Below, piece after piece: positions 15,495 through 23,758 of a stretch of 64,000 bases of DNA. The position numbers were made by a program, and so were the translations under genes. Where the stretch lies: positions 51,464 through 115,463 of the forward strand of contig CAZKAP010000003.1 of assembly GCA_964550895.1 (NCBI GenBank). Direction: 5' to 3'. Origin of the DNA: CAZKAP01 sp964550895 (GTDB lineage Bacteria > Bacteroidota > Bacteroidia > Flavobacteriales > Flavobacteriaceae). Under the pieces are notes generated by a model. That model was not told the origin of the DNA. It searched no databases and saw nothing but the letters and a program-made list of their open reading frames with translations. Numbering within the stretch: the first letter of the stretch is position 1; every line of letters begins with the position of its first letter.

Positions 15495-15703
15495 ACCCGG
15501 TCATTTATAAATCCTGAGATTCGATGCTTAAAGAAGCGCGGACCAAAATATGACGTATATGAAAGGTTCATGTGCCCAACCCAACCACAGCTTGCATTCG
15601 GCGGGTCTCGTCCCAAAAAGCACTCCAGTAGAAGCCGGCTGCTCCCTTCATCGGCGAGTTCGGGTATTTTATAATTCGTCGGTCGCGTCCGGTGGGATGT
15701 TCC
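15495..15703. other. intergenic region without a supported gene
   Basis: This lies between the end of the second efflux operon and the regulatory region of the island. On the minus strand one frame stays open from the adaptor stop to about 15462, but it has no ATG until 36 codons before its end. A separate ATG frame of 27 codons (begins MKGAAGFYW) also exists. Neither has a convincing ribosome site, terminator or family resemblance. No clear hairpin terminator for the efflux operon was found. Confidence 0.5.
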
Positions 15704-16795
15704 CTATTTTACATTCCAGACCTTAATGCGGTCGGATTCACTCAGTCCATCCCGGATTTCGACATAGAGTCCGTCACTGACACCCAGGACCACATCACGG
15801 CGCTCGAAGTTCTTTTCGCCCGTTGCCACCTCCACGAAAGGACGATTGGTCTCCTTGTCGAATTGCAGCAGCCCTTCCTTGATGGCCAGGACACTATCGG
15901 CCTGCTCGAGTATAATGGAGGCATTCGCACTGAGTCCTGCCCGAATAAATACGGAATCCGCCTTCCTGAGCGTGCCCTTGATCTCGAACTGAATGGCCCC
16001 GTTCTCCTCGACTCCCTTGGGCGCAATATAGTCCAGTACGGCATCGAAAACCTGGTTTTTGAGGGCACCAACTGTAATTTCCAATGGCAGATTCTCGGTA
16101 ACATTCCCTACTTCGGCCTCGTCGATCTTGCCTTCGAATATCATGCGGTTGATGTCCGCTATAGCCGCGATCGTAGTGCCTTCGTTGAAGTTGTTGGCCT
16201 CGATCACCTGGTTCCCCACTTCCACGGGTACATCCAGAACCATGCCGCTTACGGTAGCCGTGATCCGTGTATTTGCCGCCTTACCCAACTCCCTGGTGGA
16301 ACCCGTCCGGACGATGTCGTATCGCTTACTGGCGGCACTAAACGCCAGGTTGGCCTGATCGTAATTCACCTGGGCCACATCCATATCGGCCTGCGAGATC
16401 ACCCCCCGTTCGAACAGGGACTTCTGGCGGTCGTAGTTGCGCTTCTGGTCTGCCCTTCGAATTCGAGCCTCTTCCACCGCATTCCTCGCATCATTGAGTT
16501 GCTGCAAATTGGGCACGACTTTGATGCGCGCGATGAGGTCTCCCGACTTGACGTAATCGCCACCTTCGACAAATACGGCTTGAATAACGCCGGATATATT
16601 GGGCTTGATCAGCACCTCCTCCTTGGGTATGATCTTGCCTGTGGCTACGGTCTTTCGCACGATGTCACGGCGCTCAGGAGATTCGGTAGTGTAGCTGACG
16701 GGATCCTCCTGATTCTTAGTGTACAGGTAGTACATGGATGCGCCGAATCCGATGACGATCAGGCTGAGAACTGCAATGGTGATCCATTTTTTCAT
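15704..16795 (-). CDS. HlyD/MacA-type periplasmic adaptor (second efflux operon)
   Basis: A 363-residue membrane-fusion protein. It has an N-terminal anchor (WITIAVLSLIVIGFGASMYYLY), split lipoyl domain (KTVATGKIIPKEEVLIKPNI and TATVSGMVLDVPVEVGNQV), a helical hairpin and beta-barrel domains. It is paralogous along its whole length to the adaptor at 4786-5925. It is the last gene of an operon that has two permeases but no ATPase and no TolC, so it probably uses TolC and ATPase from the first operon or from elsewhere. It lies 20 bases after the preceding permease gene and next to the peptide island, which makes it a candidate export component for the island product. Confidence 0.92.
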   Translation of the reverse strand: MKKWITIAVLSLIVIGFGASMYYLYTKNQEDPVSYTTESPERRDIVRKTVATGKIIPKEEVLIKPNISGVIQAVFVEGGDYVKSGDLIARIKVVPNLQQLNDARNAVEEARIRRADQKRNYDRQKSLFERGVISQADMDVAQVNYDQANLAFSAASKRYDIVRTGSTRELGKAANTRITATVSGMVLDVPVEVGNQVIEANNFNEGTTIAAIADINRMIFEGKIDEAEVGNVTENLPLEITVGALKNQVFDAVLDYIAPKGVEENGAIQFEIKGTLRKADSVFIRAGLSANASIILEQADSVLAIKEGLLQFDKETNRPFVEVATGEKNFERRDVVLGVSDGLYVEIRDGLSESDRIKVWNVK

Positions 16796-16815
16796 GACGG
16801 TGTTTTAATCAACTG

Positions 16816-18069
16816 CTATTCGGTTCGTATGGCTTCTATTGGGCGTACCCGCAGGGCACTCCGGGCGGGAATAAATCCGGCGAGCAGACCGGAGCCCACC
16901 AGGAAAAACAGGGCAAGGGCCACATAGCCGATCTGGACGCTCGGATTGAAAAACATATCGACGGGGCCGACCTGTTCCAGGGCGTAATTGATTCCGTAAA
17001 TGGTCAGGGCGCCGAAGCCCACCCCCATCATCCCGCTCAGTACGGTAATCACGGCGGACTCCGCCAGAATCTGATACCGAATCGAGGAGGCCTTCTCCCC
17101 TAGGGCCCTTCGAATTCCGATCTCCCGTGTGCGTTCCTTCACGATGATGAGCATGATGTTGCTTACCCCGATTATACCGGAGAGCAAGACCATGAGGCCA
17201 ACGACTATGGCGACCAGGTCCAGCACATCGAAAAGGGACTGCACCTTACCGAATTCCTCGAATATATCGTTGTTGCCAATCGCCCGGTTATCGGTGGGGC
17301 TTACCCGGTGATTCCGCTTCAGCACATCTATGATCTGACCCTTCAGGGCGGTGATGGGAAACTCGTCTTCCGCCGTGATCGCCATCCATCCGACCCGGTC
17401 TCCCTGATTAAAGACCTGGTTGAATGAGGTGAACGGCACATATATGGACTTCTGGTCTTCGGTATCGTCGGCACTCTCGTTCGCCTTCTTGTAGGTTCCG
17501 ACTACCTGGAAGTTCACGCCCTGTATCTTGATGTAGGTGCCCAGTACCTCTTCGTCCGATTTATAGAGTTCACGGACTACACCCGGACCGATCACGGCAA
17601 TCTTACGCCGTTTTTCTATGTCCCATGCGTTGATAAACCGACCCAGAGTGATGTCCATGGGTTCCTGGTTCATGATATCCGGAAAATCGGCGAAGATCAC
17701 ATAACTCCCACTCTCCACGCCGCGAATAACATTAGGTTCACTGCTGCGCTGTTGGTTGCGGCCGGAAATATACTTCAGGTGAGGGACCTGATCCCGTATG
17801 GCCTCCAGGTCACCAACCCGGTAGCGGATCGGCCGGCCTTTGGGCAATCCATCATAGGCCTCGGTAGTGCTCCGTCCCCAAATGAATACCGTATTGGTGG
17901 CTATGTTCCCGAAGTCGAGGCGAACGCCTTTCTCCAGGCCGTCGTTTACCGCCAGCAGGAGGATGAAGATGTAGATCCCCCAGCCGACGCCGAAGGCCGT
18001 CAGTAGCGTCCGGCTCGGCTTGGCGGCGAGCACCTCCAGTATTTCCCTCCATCGGTCAGCTGAAAACAT
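16816..18069 (-). CDS. MacB-type ABC transporter permease (second efflux operon)
   Basis: A 417-residue MacB-like permease. It has an N-terminal helix (PSRTLLTAFGVGWGIYIFILLLAV), a periplasmic domain and three FtsX helices with the coupling loop SNIMLIIVKERTREIGIRRALGEKAS. The C-terminus is RALRVRPIEAIRTE. It follows the other permease by 8 bases. The pair should form a heterodimer that needs a separate ATP-binding subunit. No nucleotide-binding domain is fused, unlike E. coli MacB, and none is encoded in this operon. Confidence 0.92.
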   Translation of the reverse strand: MFSADRWREILEVLAAKPSRTLLTAFGVGWGIYIFILLLAVNDGLEKGVRLDFGNIATNTVFIWGRSTTEAYDGLPKGRPIRYRVGDLEAIRDQVPHLKYISGRNQQRSSEPNVIRGVESGSYVIFADFPDIMNQEPMDITLGRFINAWDIEKRRKIAVIGPGVVRELYKSDEEVLGTYIKIQGVNFQVVGTYKKANESADDTEDQKSIYVPFTSFNQVFNQGDRVGWMAITAEDEFPITALKGQIIDVLKRNHRVSPTDNRAIGNNDIFEEFGKVQSLFDVLDLVAIVVGLMVLLSGIIGVSNIMLIIVKERTREIGIRRALGEKASSIRYQILAESAVITVLSGMMGVGFGALTIYGINYALEQVGPVDMFFNPSVQIGYVALALFFLVGSGLLAGFIPARSALRVRPIEAIRTE

Positions 18070-18077
18070 CGTCCTTG

Positions 18078-19322
18078 TTATTCTTCCTTAAGTGCTACTA
18101 CCACCCGGGTACGGGCGGCCTTCATGGCCGGAACCAGTCCGGCTATGGTGCCGGCAACTACCAGCACCAGGACCATGGCCGTGGCAATCTTAAAATCTAC
18201 TGCCGGATACCTGAGGTAATCGATAGCCAGATCGGCCCCAAATATCTCCAGCAGCCCCATACTGGCAATGAACCCCATACTGCCGGAAACTACCGTAATA
18301 AAAAGGGCCTCGTGCAGAATGAGACAGATAAGGCTGGACGGAGTGGCCCCCAGTGCCTTGCGTATGCCGAGCTCACGGGTTCGTTCTTTCACCACGATAA
18401 GCATGATGTTGCCCACTCCGACGATACCCGCAATCAGCGTGCAGATTCCCACAAACCAATTGAATATCGAAATATTGTTGATCAGGTTGTAGTACCGTTC
18501 GGTCTCCTCGGCCATACTCCAGATGAAAATGGCCCGTTCGTCTTCCGGCGCTACCCGATGCTTTCTCTTCAGGTAATCGAAAAACAATGCCTTGACGTGG
18601 GCCGTATGAGCCAGGGTTTCGTCCAGGGTCTCCTTTTCGTATAGGCTGAATGCGTAGTTGCCGACGCGGTTGAATTCGGCAAAGACCACCTCGGCCGTGG
18701 TAATAGGAACGTACATGCGCTGTTCCTCACTTTCATTCATTTCCTCGTAGACTCCGACCACCTTGAAGGGGATGCCTGAGAGTTCGATAAATTCCCCCAG
18801 GGGTGAGGAATCTTCCTCGAAGACTTCGTCCCTGAGCTTCTTTCCGATTACGATCACCTTACTGAGGTTCTCCAAATCCAGCGGATTCAGGAAACGGCCC
18901 TCGGCTATGGCCGCATTCTCGATAAACTGAAACTGGTCGTTTACGGCCTGAATCGAATACGGAAGTGCTTCGTCACCGTAAACGGCCGACACCCCACCGA
19001 CAAACATGCGGGGAGAACCGTATTCGTATTCGGAACCAAAGGCGTCGCTCAAATCATGAAATTCCTCCATGGAGAATCGAATCCTGCGTCCCGGATTCAG
19101 GCCGTCGTAGGCCATGGAAGTCGTTTCGGGCCAGACCCAGAGCGAGGTAGTGGAATCCTGTTCAAACTCGAACTCTATGCCGTTCTCCAGCCCTTTTCCA
19201 AAACCCAGAAGTATAACCAGTATAAAGATTCCCGAACTCACGGCCAGTCCGGTAAGGAAGGTCCTGAGCCTGTTTTTCCAGAGGGTCTCGAGTAACTCCT
19301 GCCATCGTTCGAGGTCAAACAT
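18078..19322 (-). CDS. MacB-type ABC transporter permease (first of second efflux operon)
   Basis: A 414-residue permease with the same layout as its neighbours. It has an N-terminal helix (LRTFLTGLAVSSGIFILVILLGF), a large periplasmic domain and three C-terminal helices with GNIMLIVVKERTRELGIRKALGATPSS. The C-terminus is RTRVVVALKEE. It is the first gene of the second operon. The 210 bases upstream (19323-19532) hold its presumed promoter, but no convincing TAnnTTTG box was found there. Confidence 0.92.
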   Translation of the reverse strand: MFDLERWQELLETLWKNRLRTFLTGLAVSSGIFILVILLGFGKGLENGIEFEFEQDSTTSLWVWPETTSMAYDGLNPGRRIRFSMEEFHDLSDAFGSEYEYGSPRMFVGGVSAVYGDEALPYSIQAVNDQFQFIENAAIAEGRFLNPLDLENLSKVIVIGKKLRDEVFEEDSSPLGEFIELSGIPFKVVGVYEEMNESEEQRMYVPITTAEVVFAEFNRVGNYAFSLYEKETLDETLAHTAHVKALFFDYLKRKHRVAPEDERAIFIWSMAEETERYYNLINNISIFNWFVGICTLIAGIVGVGNIMLIVVKERTRELGIRKALGATPSSLICLILHEALFITVVSGSMGFIASMGLLEIFGADLAIDYLRYPAVDFKIATAMVLVLVVAGTIAGLVPAMKAARTRVVVALKEE

Positions 19323-19532
19323 TTCCGTATATCTTATCGCCCCCTTGCCTCTGTGGGCGACTTCTTTTCAACGCGGAATATCGCCAAATAGTGGGTTGAG
19401 GGGTGTTAGTATATTGCTAAAAAGTGTGTTGCGCATTAACCCGAGAGCATAAACCGATTAAGGCCACACCAGAAAGACTCCCTGCCGGGAATAATGTTAC
19501 AGAAATTCAGCAGTAAACCGCATGCGGGAAGA

Positions 19533-19799
19533 TCAGCCCGCCTGGCCCGTACGGGCCTTTTTATTGCGAAAGCGGGTATACACCAGGAAAATGGCCAGTC
19601 CGACCAGGATGTACGGAATCACCATCAGGTAGACGATGCCGTCGTTAAGGCCCTGGGCCGCTTCTCCACTGGCTTCGGTTTCCAGCACGGCGCGGCACAT
19701 AGAGCACTGGGCATGCAGTGGGATTGACGGAAGCAAAACCGCTATCAGCAAGGCCATCGGCCACAGTACCTCCTGAAACCTCCACACGCCACTAGCCAT
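19533..19799 (-). CDS. small membrane protein of the cytochrome oxidase assembly operon
   Basis: An 88-residue protein. A signal-like N-terminal helix (ALLIAVLLPSIPLHAQ) is followed by CSMCRAVLE, then a second membrane helix (IVYLMVIPYILVGLAIFLVYT) and a basic tail. The CxxC just after the predicted signal cleavage site would face the periplasm and could bind metal or undergo redox chemistry. The start overlaps the DUF420 gene by 8 bases, and the operon also holds SCO. That context suggests a role in oxidase copper handling or assembly. I do not know a characterised homologue. A GC-rich 14-base palindrome (19544-19557) lies inside its end. Confidence 0.7.
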   Translation of the reverse strand: MASGVWRFQEVLWPMALLIAVLLPSIPLHAQCSMCRAVLETEASGEAAQGLNDGIVYLMVIPYILVGLAIFLVYTRFRNKKARTGQAG

Positions 19800-20325
19800 A
19801 ATACGGAGATATCATCAGGTACACCACCACTCCCGTAACGGCCACATAGAGCCAGATCGGAAAGGTAATCTTCGCCCATTTGCGATGAGCTGCCATCTGA
19901 TTGAGGTAGGCCTTGAGGTAGGTCCTCAGAACCAATGGGATAACGACTATAGACAGTATTATATGACTGATAAGGATAAAGAAGTACAGGTACCTCCAGT
20001 AGCCTTCCCCTCCGTAGGGCGTACTATCCGATGTCATGTGATAGGCCACATACATGAGCAGGAATACCAGCGACAGGCCAATGCAGGTGGTGGTCAGCGC
20101 CCGGTGGAGTCGCACGTTTCCCTTCTTTATAGCCAGCAAGGCAGCAATCAGGAGTACGGCAGTCAGGGCATTGATTCCGGCATATATGGGCGGCAGGAAA
20201 CTCAAAGGCTTCACGTTCTCCAGGCGTACGCCAAAGAGTATGGCCACCACCAAGGGCACAGCCACAGATACTATATTGATCCACAGGTTCAGTTTCTTCT
20301 CTTGCAGGGTCAGTTCCTGATTCAT
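19792..20325 (-). CDS. DUF420 membrane protein (CtaM-like)
   Basis: A 177-residue protein with five probable membrane helices, beginning after a short cytoplasmic N-terminus (LNLWINIVSVAVPLVVAILFGV). Conserved His residues occur in HRALTTTC, YVAYHMTSD, ILISHIILS and AAHRKWAK, as in DUF420. The family is linked to assembly of aa3/caa3-type oxidases (CtaM in Gram-positives). It overlaps the SCO gene by 4 bases and the 88-residue gene by 8 bases, so the three are tightly coupled. Confidence 0.85.
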   Translation of the reverse strand: MNQELTLQEKKLNLWINIVSVAVPLVVAILFGVRLENVKPLSFLPPIYAGINALTAVLLIAALLAIKKGNVRLHRALTTTCIGLSLVFLLMYVAYHMTSDSTPYGGEGYWRYLYFFILISHIILSIVVIPLVLRTYLKAYLNQMAAHRKWAKITFPIWLYVAVTGVVVYLMISPYYG

Positions 20326-21059
20326 TCTTCCAATAGTTTTCGCAGGTCTTCAATAAGCAGGGTCACCTGCTCCTCTTCCCCGTTTTCATCGGGGGATTCT
20401 TCGGGCAGTATCGATCCCCGGTAGTAAATCAATGGGTTTCCGAATTCGTCCGCACGGCTGCGTATATAGCCTTCCTTATCAATCAGGGCAAAAAGTCCGG
20501 AGTGCTCAAAACCCCCGGGATACTCTTCACCTTCTTCGGCAAGCATATAAAATCCCCGTCGGGACAGTTCGTAGATCGAATCTTTCTCTCCTCCCAGGAA
20601 GTACCAGCCCGGTCCGGCCTGATACCTGCTGGCATAATCCTTTAAGCGCTCAGGGCTATCGTAACGGGGATTGATGGTGATACTGATAATGCCCACCTCT
20701 TCACCGAACTCCTCCTGAATCGTCCTCAGATTCCGGCTCATGCGCGGGCAGATCGTAGGACAGGTAGTAAAAAAGAAATCCAGCACCCAGACCTTACCCT
20801 TCATCTGATCCGATACAAAGGGGAGGCTGTCCTGGTCGATGAGCCTAAAATCGGGCACGCTTCTCTTGATGCCGTCCTGATACACATAGCCCACCTCCGC
20901 ACCAGTGGCGCCGGCAGACGAGAGCCTCTTGGTATCGACCACCGTTCCTTCCGATATCTTCTCAATCAGGGCGGGTATAGTGAGTACCCCGAAAATGAGT
21001 ATAATCACAGCAATCCAGATGTAAGTCTGTCGCTTCTTACTAGCGGCTCCTGTCGGCAT
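20322..21059 (-). CDS. SCO1/SenC-family copper chaperone for cytochrome oxidase
   Basis: A 245-residue protein anchored by an N-terminal helix (TYIWIAVIILIFGVLTIPALI), with a thioredoxin fold in the periplasm. The copper site is visible: CPTIC in FFFTTCPTICPRM and the conserved His in FEHSGLFALIDKEG. SCO proteins deliver copper to, or reduce, the CuA site of oxidase subunit II, here probably the CoxB encoded at 43979-45052. It overlaps the preceding gene by 20 bases and the DUF420 gene by 4. An acidic stretch (SPDENGEEEQ) lies near the C-terminus. Confidence 0.93.
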   Translation of the reverse strand: MPTGAASKKRQTYIWIAVIILIFGVLTIPALIEKISEGTVVDTKRLSSAGATGAEVGYVYQDGIKRSVPDFRLIDQDSLPFVSDQMKGKVWVLDFFFTTCPTICPRMSRNLRTIQEEFGEEVGIISITINPRYDSPERLKDYASRYQAGPGWYFLGGEKDSIYELSRRGFYMLAEEGEEYPGGFEHSGLFALIDKEGYIRSRADEFGNPLIYYRGSILPEESPDENGEEEQVTLLIEDLRKLLEE

Positions 21060-21672
21060 AGTTCTTTTTTAGAGCCAAGCGATACTCGGCCAGGATAATC
21101 TTGACATCATCCTCCATTTTATTGTTGATCTCCGCGACGGAAGTAATGTCATAGCCACTCTTAACTCCCTCGTCTTCGTCGTCGTTCCTGCCCCGCTGCT
21201 TGGATTCCTTATCCACTATGAACACATAGGGCGAGCCCAGGTCTCCCTCCAACTCATAGTCCGGCCCCAATTCGCCAAACAGGGCACGAATTTGATCCTC
21301 CGACATTTCCGTAAACTTCCATCCCTCTACCTCGTTCACACGCCCGAGTTCCTCCGACACCCGATTCCAGCTGGAAGTAGACCCCTCGGTGCCGATCATA
21401 ACGATCTGGAAGTCATTAAAGTCCTTAAACTGACGGTAAATCTTCATGTTCAGGTTAAAGAGCTGTCCCTTGCGCCGCTCGGGCTTACTTCCGAGAAAGC
21501 CCACAATACTGATTTTTCCGGTAAAAAGCGTATCCCCTTGTGGCTGTGGCATAGAACGCAGGCTCTCATCCAGTACAGGCAGTCGGCCAAAATTTTGAAC
21601 ACCCGTGGCAAAAAAGAGGTAAGCGACCAACGGGAGGGCGAAGAGCACCACAAAAACGAAGGTCTTTTTCAT
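21040..21672 (-). CDS. membrane-anchored SCO-like protein lacking cysteines
   Basis: A 210-residue protein from ATG 21672, with an N-terminal anchor or signal (TFVFVVLFALPLVAYLFFA). The following domain looks like a thioredoxin/SCO fold: GKISIVGFLGSKPERRKGQ sits where SCO has its CxxxC motif, and SPYVFIVDKESK where SCO has its His/LID region. No cysteine occurs in the whole protein, so it cannot bind copper in the SCO way. It is directly upstream of, and overlaps, a true SCO gene. It could be a structural partner of SCO. I rejected an upstream in-frame ATG at 21729 because it lies in the preceding terminator. Confidence 0.7.
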   Translation of the reverse strand: MKKTFVFVVLFALPLVAYLFFATGVQNFGRLPVLDESLRSMPQPQGDTLFTGKISIVGFLGSKPERRKGQLFNLNMKIYRQFKDFNDFQIVMIGTEGSTSSWNRVSEELGRVNEVEGWKFTEMSEDQIRALFGELGPDYELEGDLGSPYVFIVDKESKQRGRNDDEDEGVKSGYDITSVAEINNKMEDDVKIILAEYRLALKKNYADRSR

Positions 21673-21697
21673 AAGCAATTTTGAGGGTACAAAAATA

Positions 21698-21726
21698 AAA
21701 AAAGGCGGCCTATTGAGCCACCTTTT
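21698..21726 (-). terminator. terminator after the oxidase subunit IV gene
   Basis: On the minus strand AAAGGTGGC-TCAATAG-GCCGCCTTTTTTT forms a stem with one G-U pair followed by a T-run. It lies 18 bases after the subunit IV stop and 26 bases before the SCO-like gene start, so it separates the oxidase subunits from the assembly genes, perhaps with partial read-through. Confidence 0.7.
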
Positions 21727-21744
21727 CAATGCCTTAAGTGAGGT

Positions 21745-22128
21745 TTAGAAATTCCAGGTCAGCAGACTTTCCTTAAACACCTCAAATATATAGTCTCCCT
21801 CCAATAGCAGGATAAAAGCCAGGTAGGCAATCAGGAAAAATGCTACCCAGACTACGGTTCTCCTGAGTCCGCTGGTTTCGTCCCTCAAGTGCATGAAATC
21901 CCATGCTATATAGTACGCCTTGACCAGGGTGAGGATGATGAAGATCCAGTTGATCAGCTTCAGACCGAGCAAAAAATTGGAATCCAGATACTCCGGGCGT
22001 ACGATACCCAGAACAACCTCAACGGCCGTCACTATGGCCAGGAAAGTGAGTACTCCCCAAATCTTGGTTACGTTAGACGAAAATTTTACTAAACCCCGAA
22101 ATATTTCCAGCTTGTGTTCGTGTGCCAT
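21745..22128 (-). CDS. cytochrome c oxidase subunit IV, prokaryotic type
   Basis: A 127-residue protein with three membrane helices (VTKIWGVLTFLAIVTAVEVVLGI, LINWIFIILTLVKAYYIAWDF, VVWVAFFLIAYLAFILLL). It contains the family feature KAYYIAWDFMHLRDE. It is a small accessory subunit of heme-copper oxidases. It starts 3 bases after the subunit III gene ends and is followed by a terminator. Confidence 0.9.
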   Translation of the reverse strand: MAHEHKLEIFRGLVKFSSNVTKIWGVLTFLAIVTAVEVVLGIVRPEYLDSNFLLGLKLINWIFIILTLVKAYYIAWDFMHLRDETSGLRRTVVWVAFFLIAYLAFILLLEGDYIFEVFKESLLTWNF

Positions 22129-22131
22129 GCC

Positions 22132-23109
22132 TTATACCAAATAAAAGAATGTAAAAACAAATACCCAGACCAGGTCTACAAAGTGCCAGTATAATCCGAC
22201 CTTTTCCACCATTTCGTAATGCCCGCGTTTCTCGTAGGTGCCCATAAGGACGTTAAAGAAGATGATCAGGTTAATCACCACTCCGGAAAATACGTGGAAG
22301 CCGTGGAAGCCTGTTATGAAAAAGAAGAAATCGGCAAACAGGCGGTTTCCGTATTCGTTGCGAATCAGGTTAGCCCCTTCGACCACCCGAACCGTTTGCT
22401 TGATGCGTTGCAGGGATTCCATGCGGCTCAGGATTTCCTTCTTGCCGGCATTCTCTCCCTCCTGTATGATGTTCTCGGTCTTGATCAGCAGATTGGGGCT
22501 GGCCTCGAATCCGGCCACCACTTCATCCAGCGTTACCGAAGGCATCTTCTCTCCCTCATAGAACCATACCCCCTCGGACTTGACGTGGTTCACCCGGCTT
22601 TCGGGTATGCTGGTTGCGAAGGTCTCCAGGGCCACCCGATCCCCGTTCTGATCTACGAATTGCAGGATCCGCCCACCCTTAGTTTCCAGGGCTCCGTAAT
22701 CCCCTTTGATGAAAGTCGCCCATTCCCACGCCTGGGAACCGACGAAGATCAGGCCGCCAAGTACGGTGAGACCCATATACAGCACCACCTTACTCTTCTG
22801 CATGCGATGTCCGGCGTCCACGGCCAGCACCATGGTTACCGAAGACATGATCAGCACGAAGGTCATGAAGGCCACGTATATCATGGGATAGTTGCCATGT
22901 ACAAACGGCACGTGGGTGAACACTTCGTCCGCTATGGGCCAGATCTCAACAAATTTAAACCGGGAGAAGCCATAAGCCACGATAAACCCGGAGAAGGTCA
23001 GGGCATCCGATACGATGAAAAACCACATCATCAGTTTGCCATAGCTGGCTCCGAAGGGCCGGCTGCCCCCACCCCACGAATTTTCTTCCGTCGTTAGCGT
23101 TGTATCCAT
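22132..23109 (-). CDS. cytochrome c oxidase subunit III (long form with soluble insert)
   Basis: A 325-residue heme-copper oxidase subunit III. The conserved core is present: YGKLMMWFFIVSDALTFSGF near the start, SQAWEWATFI, FFFITGFHGFHVFSGV and LYWHFVDLVWVFVFTFFYL at the end. Between about residues 140 and 235 an extra soluble segment is inserted between membrane helices, which makes it longer than its neighbour at 23177-23758. The two genes may encode two halves or two paralogous subunits III of one oxidase. It is 67 bases downstream of the other subunit III gene. Confidence 0.93.
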   Translation of the reverse strand: MDTTLTTEENSWGGGSRPFGASYGKLMMWFFIVSDALTFSGFIVAYGFSRFKFVEIWPIADEVFTHVPFVHGNYPMIYVAFMTFVLIMSSVTMVLAVDAGHRMQKSKVVLYMGLTVLGGLIFVGSQAWEWATFIKGDYGALETKGGRILQFVDQNGDRVALETFATSIPESRVNHVKSEGVWFYEGEKMPSVTLDEVVAGFEASPNLLIKTENIIQEGENAGKKEILSRMESLQRIKQTVRVVEGANLIRNEYGNRLFADFFFFITGFHGFHVFSGVVINLIIFFNVLMGTYEKRGHYEMVEKVGLYWHFVDLVWVFVFTFFYLV

Positions 23110-23176
23110 TCAGGAACGGTTGTTAAAAATTTTGACAAATGTAAGGGATTGCGCTCATTCACAAAACCGGATTGTG

Positions 23177-23758
23177 CTACTTGACCAGAGTCATGAACAC
23201 GATCAAATATAGCCATAAGAAATCGAGAAAATGCCAGAACATATTGCTCAACTCCAGGCCAAAATAATTTTCCGAACTGTATTTTCCCTGCGTATGCTTA
23301 ATCAGCACCACCGTCAGTGATATCAACCCCGCCGCCAGATGTGCCAGATGAACTGCGGCGATCAGGTAAATGAACGACATCTTTATGGAGCTCCCCACTC
23401 CGGTAAAATTATACCCGTTGGCGAGCATCTGGTTGAAGCCCACAAATTGGAGGACGGCGAACAATATCCCCAGGGCATAGGTAGTGCCCAGCAGCAGTGT
23501 GGTCCGCTGGTACTCGTCGACCTTGATGGCTCTCTTGGCCAATCCGTAGGTAACGCTGCTGGCCAGCAGTACCACGGCAGAAATATAAAAGGCCGGAGGC
23601 AGTTCGATACTGCTCAACCAGTCCTGTTCCTTACTGCGCACCACATATGCACTGGTCCAGCCAGCAAAACCCATAAAAAGGCTTCCCATGGCGAACCACA
23701 TCATCATCCTGCGGGCCCTGATCTCCCGATCCGATAGTTTCTGTTGTACTATATCCAT
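23177..23758 (-). CDS. cytochrome c oxidase subunit III (short form)
   Basis: A 193-residue subunit III with five membrane helices. Typical features are MMMWFAMGSLFMGFAGWTSAYVV, a second helix LPPAFYISAVVLLASSVTYGLA, VHLAHLAAGLISLTVV and FWHFLDFLWLYLIVFMTLV. It overlaps the end of cyoE by 10 bases. With the longer subunit III, subunit IV and cyoE it supplies oxidase parts missing from the actABCDEF-coxBA operon 18 kb away. Confidence 0.92.
   Translation of the reverse strand: MDIVQQKLSDREIRARRMMMWFAMGSLFMGFAGWTSAYVVRSKEQDWLSSIELPPAFYISAVVLLASSVTYGLAKRAIKVDEYQRTTLLLGTTYALGILFAVLQFVGFNQMLANGYNFTGVGSSIKMSFIYLIAAVHLAHLAAGLISLTVVLIKHTQGKYSSENYFGLELSNMFWHFLDFLWLYLIVFMTLVK

Noticed and set aside
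15495..15703. Minus-strand frames of 27 and 36 codons after the second efflux operon
   Set aside because: They lack ribosome sites, terminators and any family resemblance, and the longer frame has no early start codon.
19544..19562. Perfect palindrome GGCCCGTACGGGCC followed by TTTTT
   Set aside because: It looks like a terminator in the plus direction, but there is no plus-strand gene before it and it lies in the coding end of the 88-residue gene.
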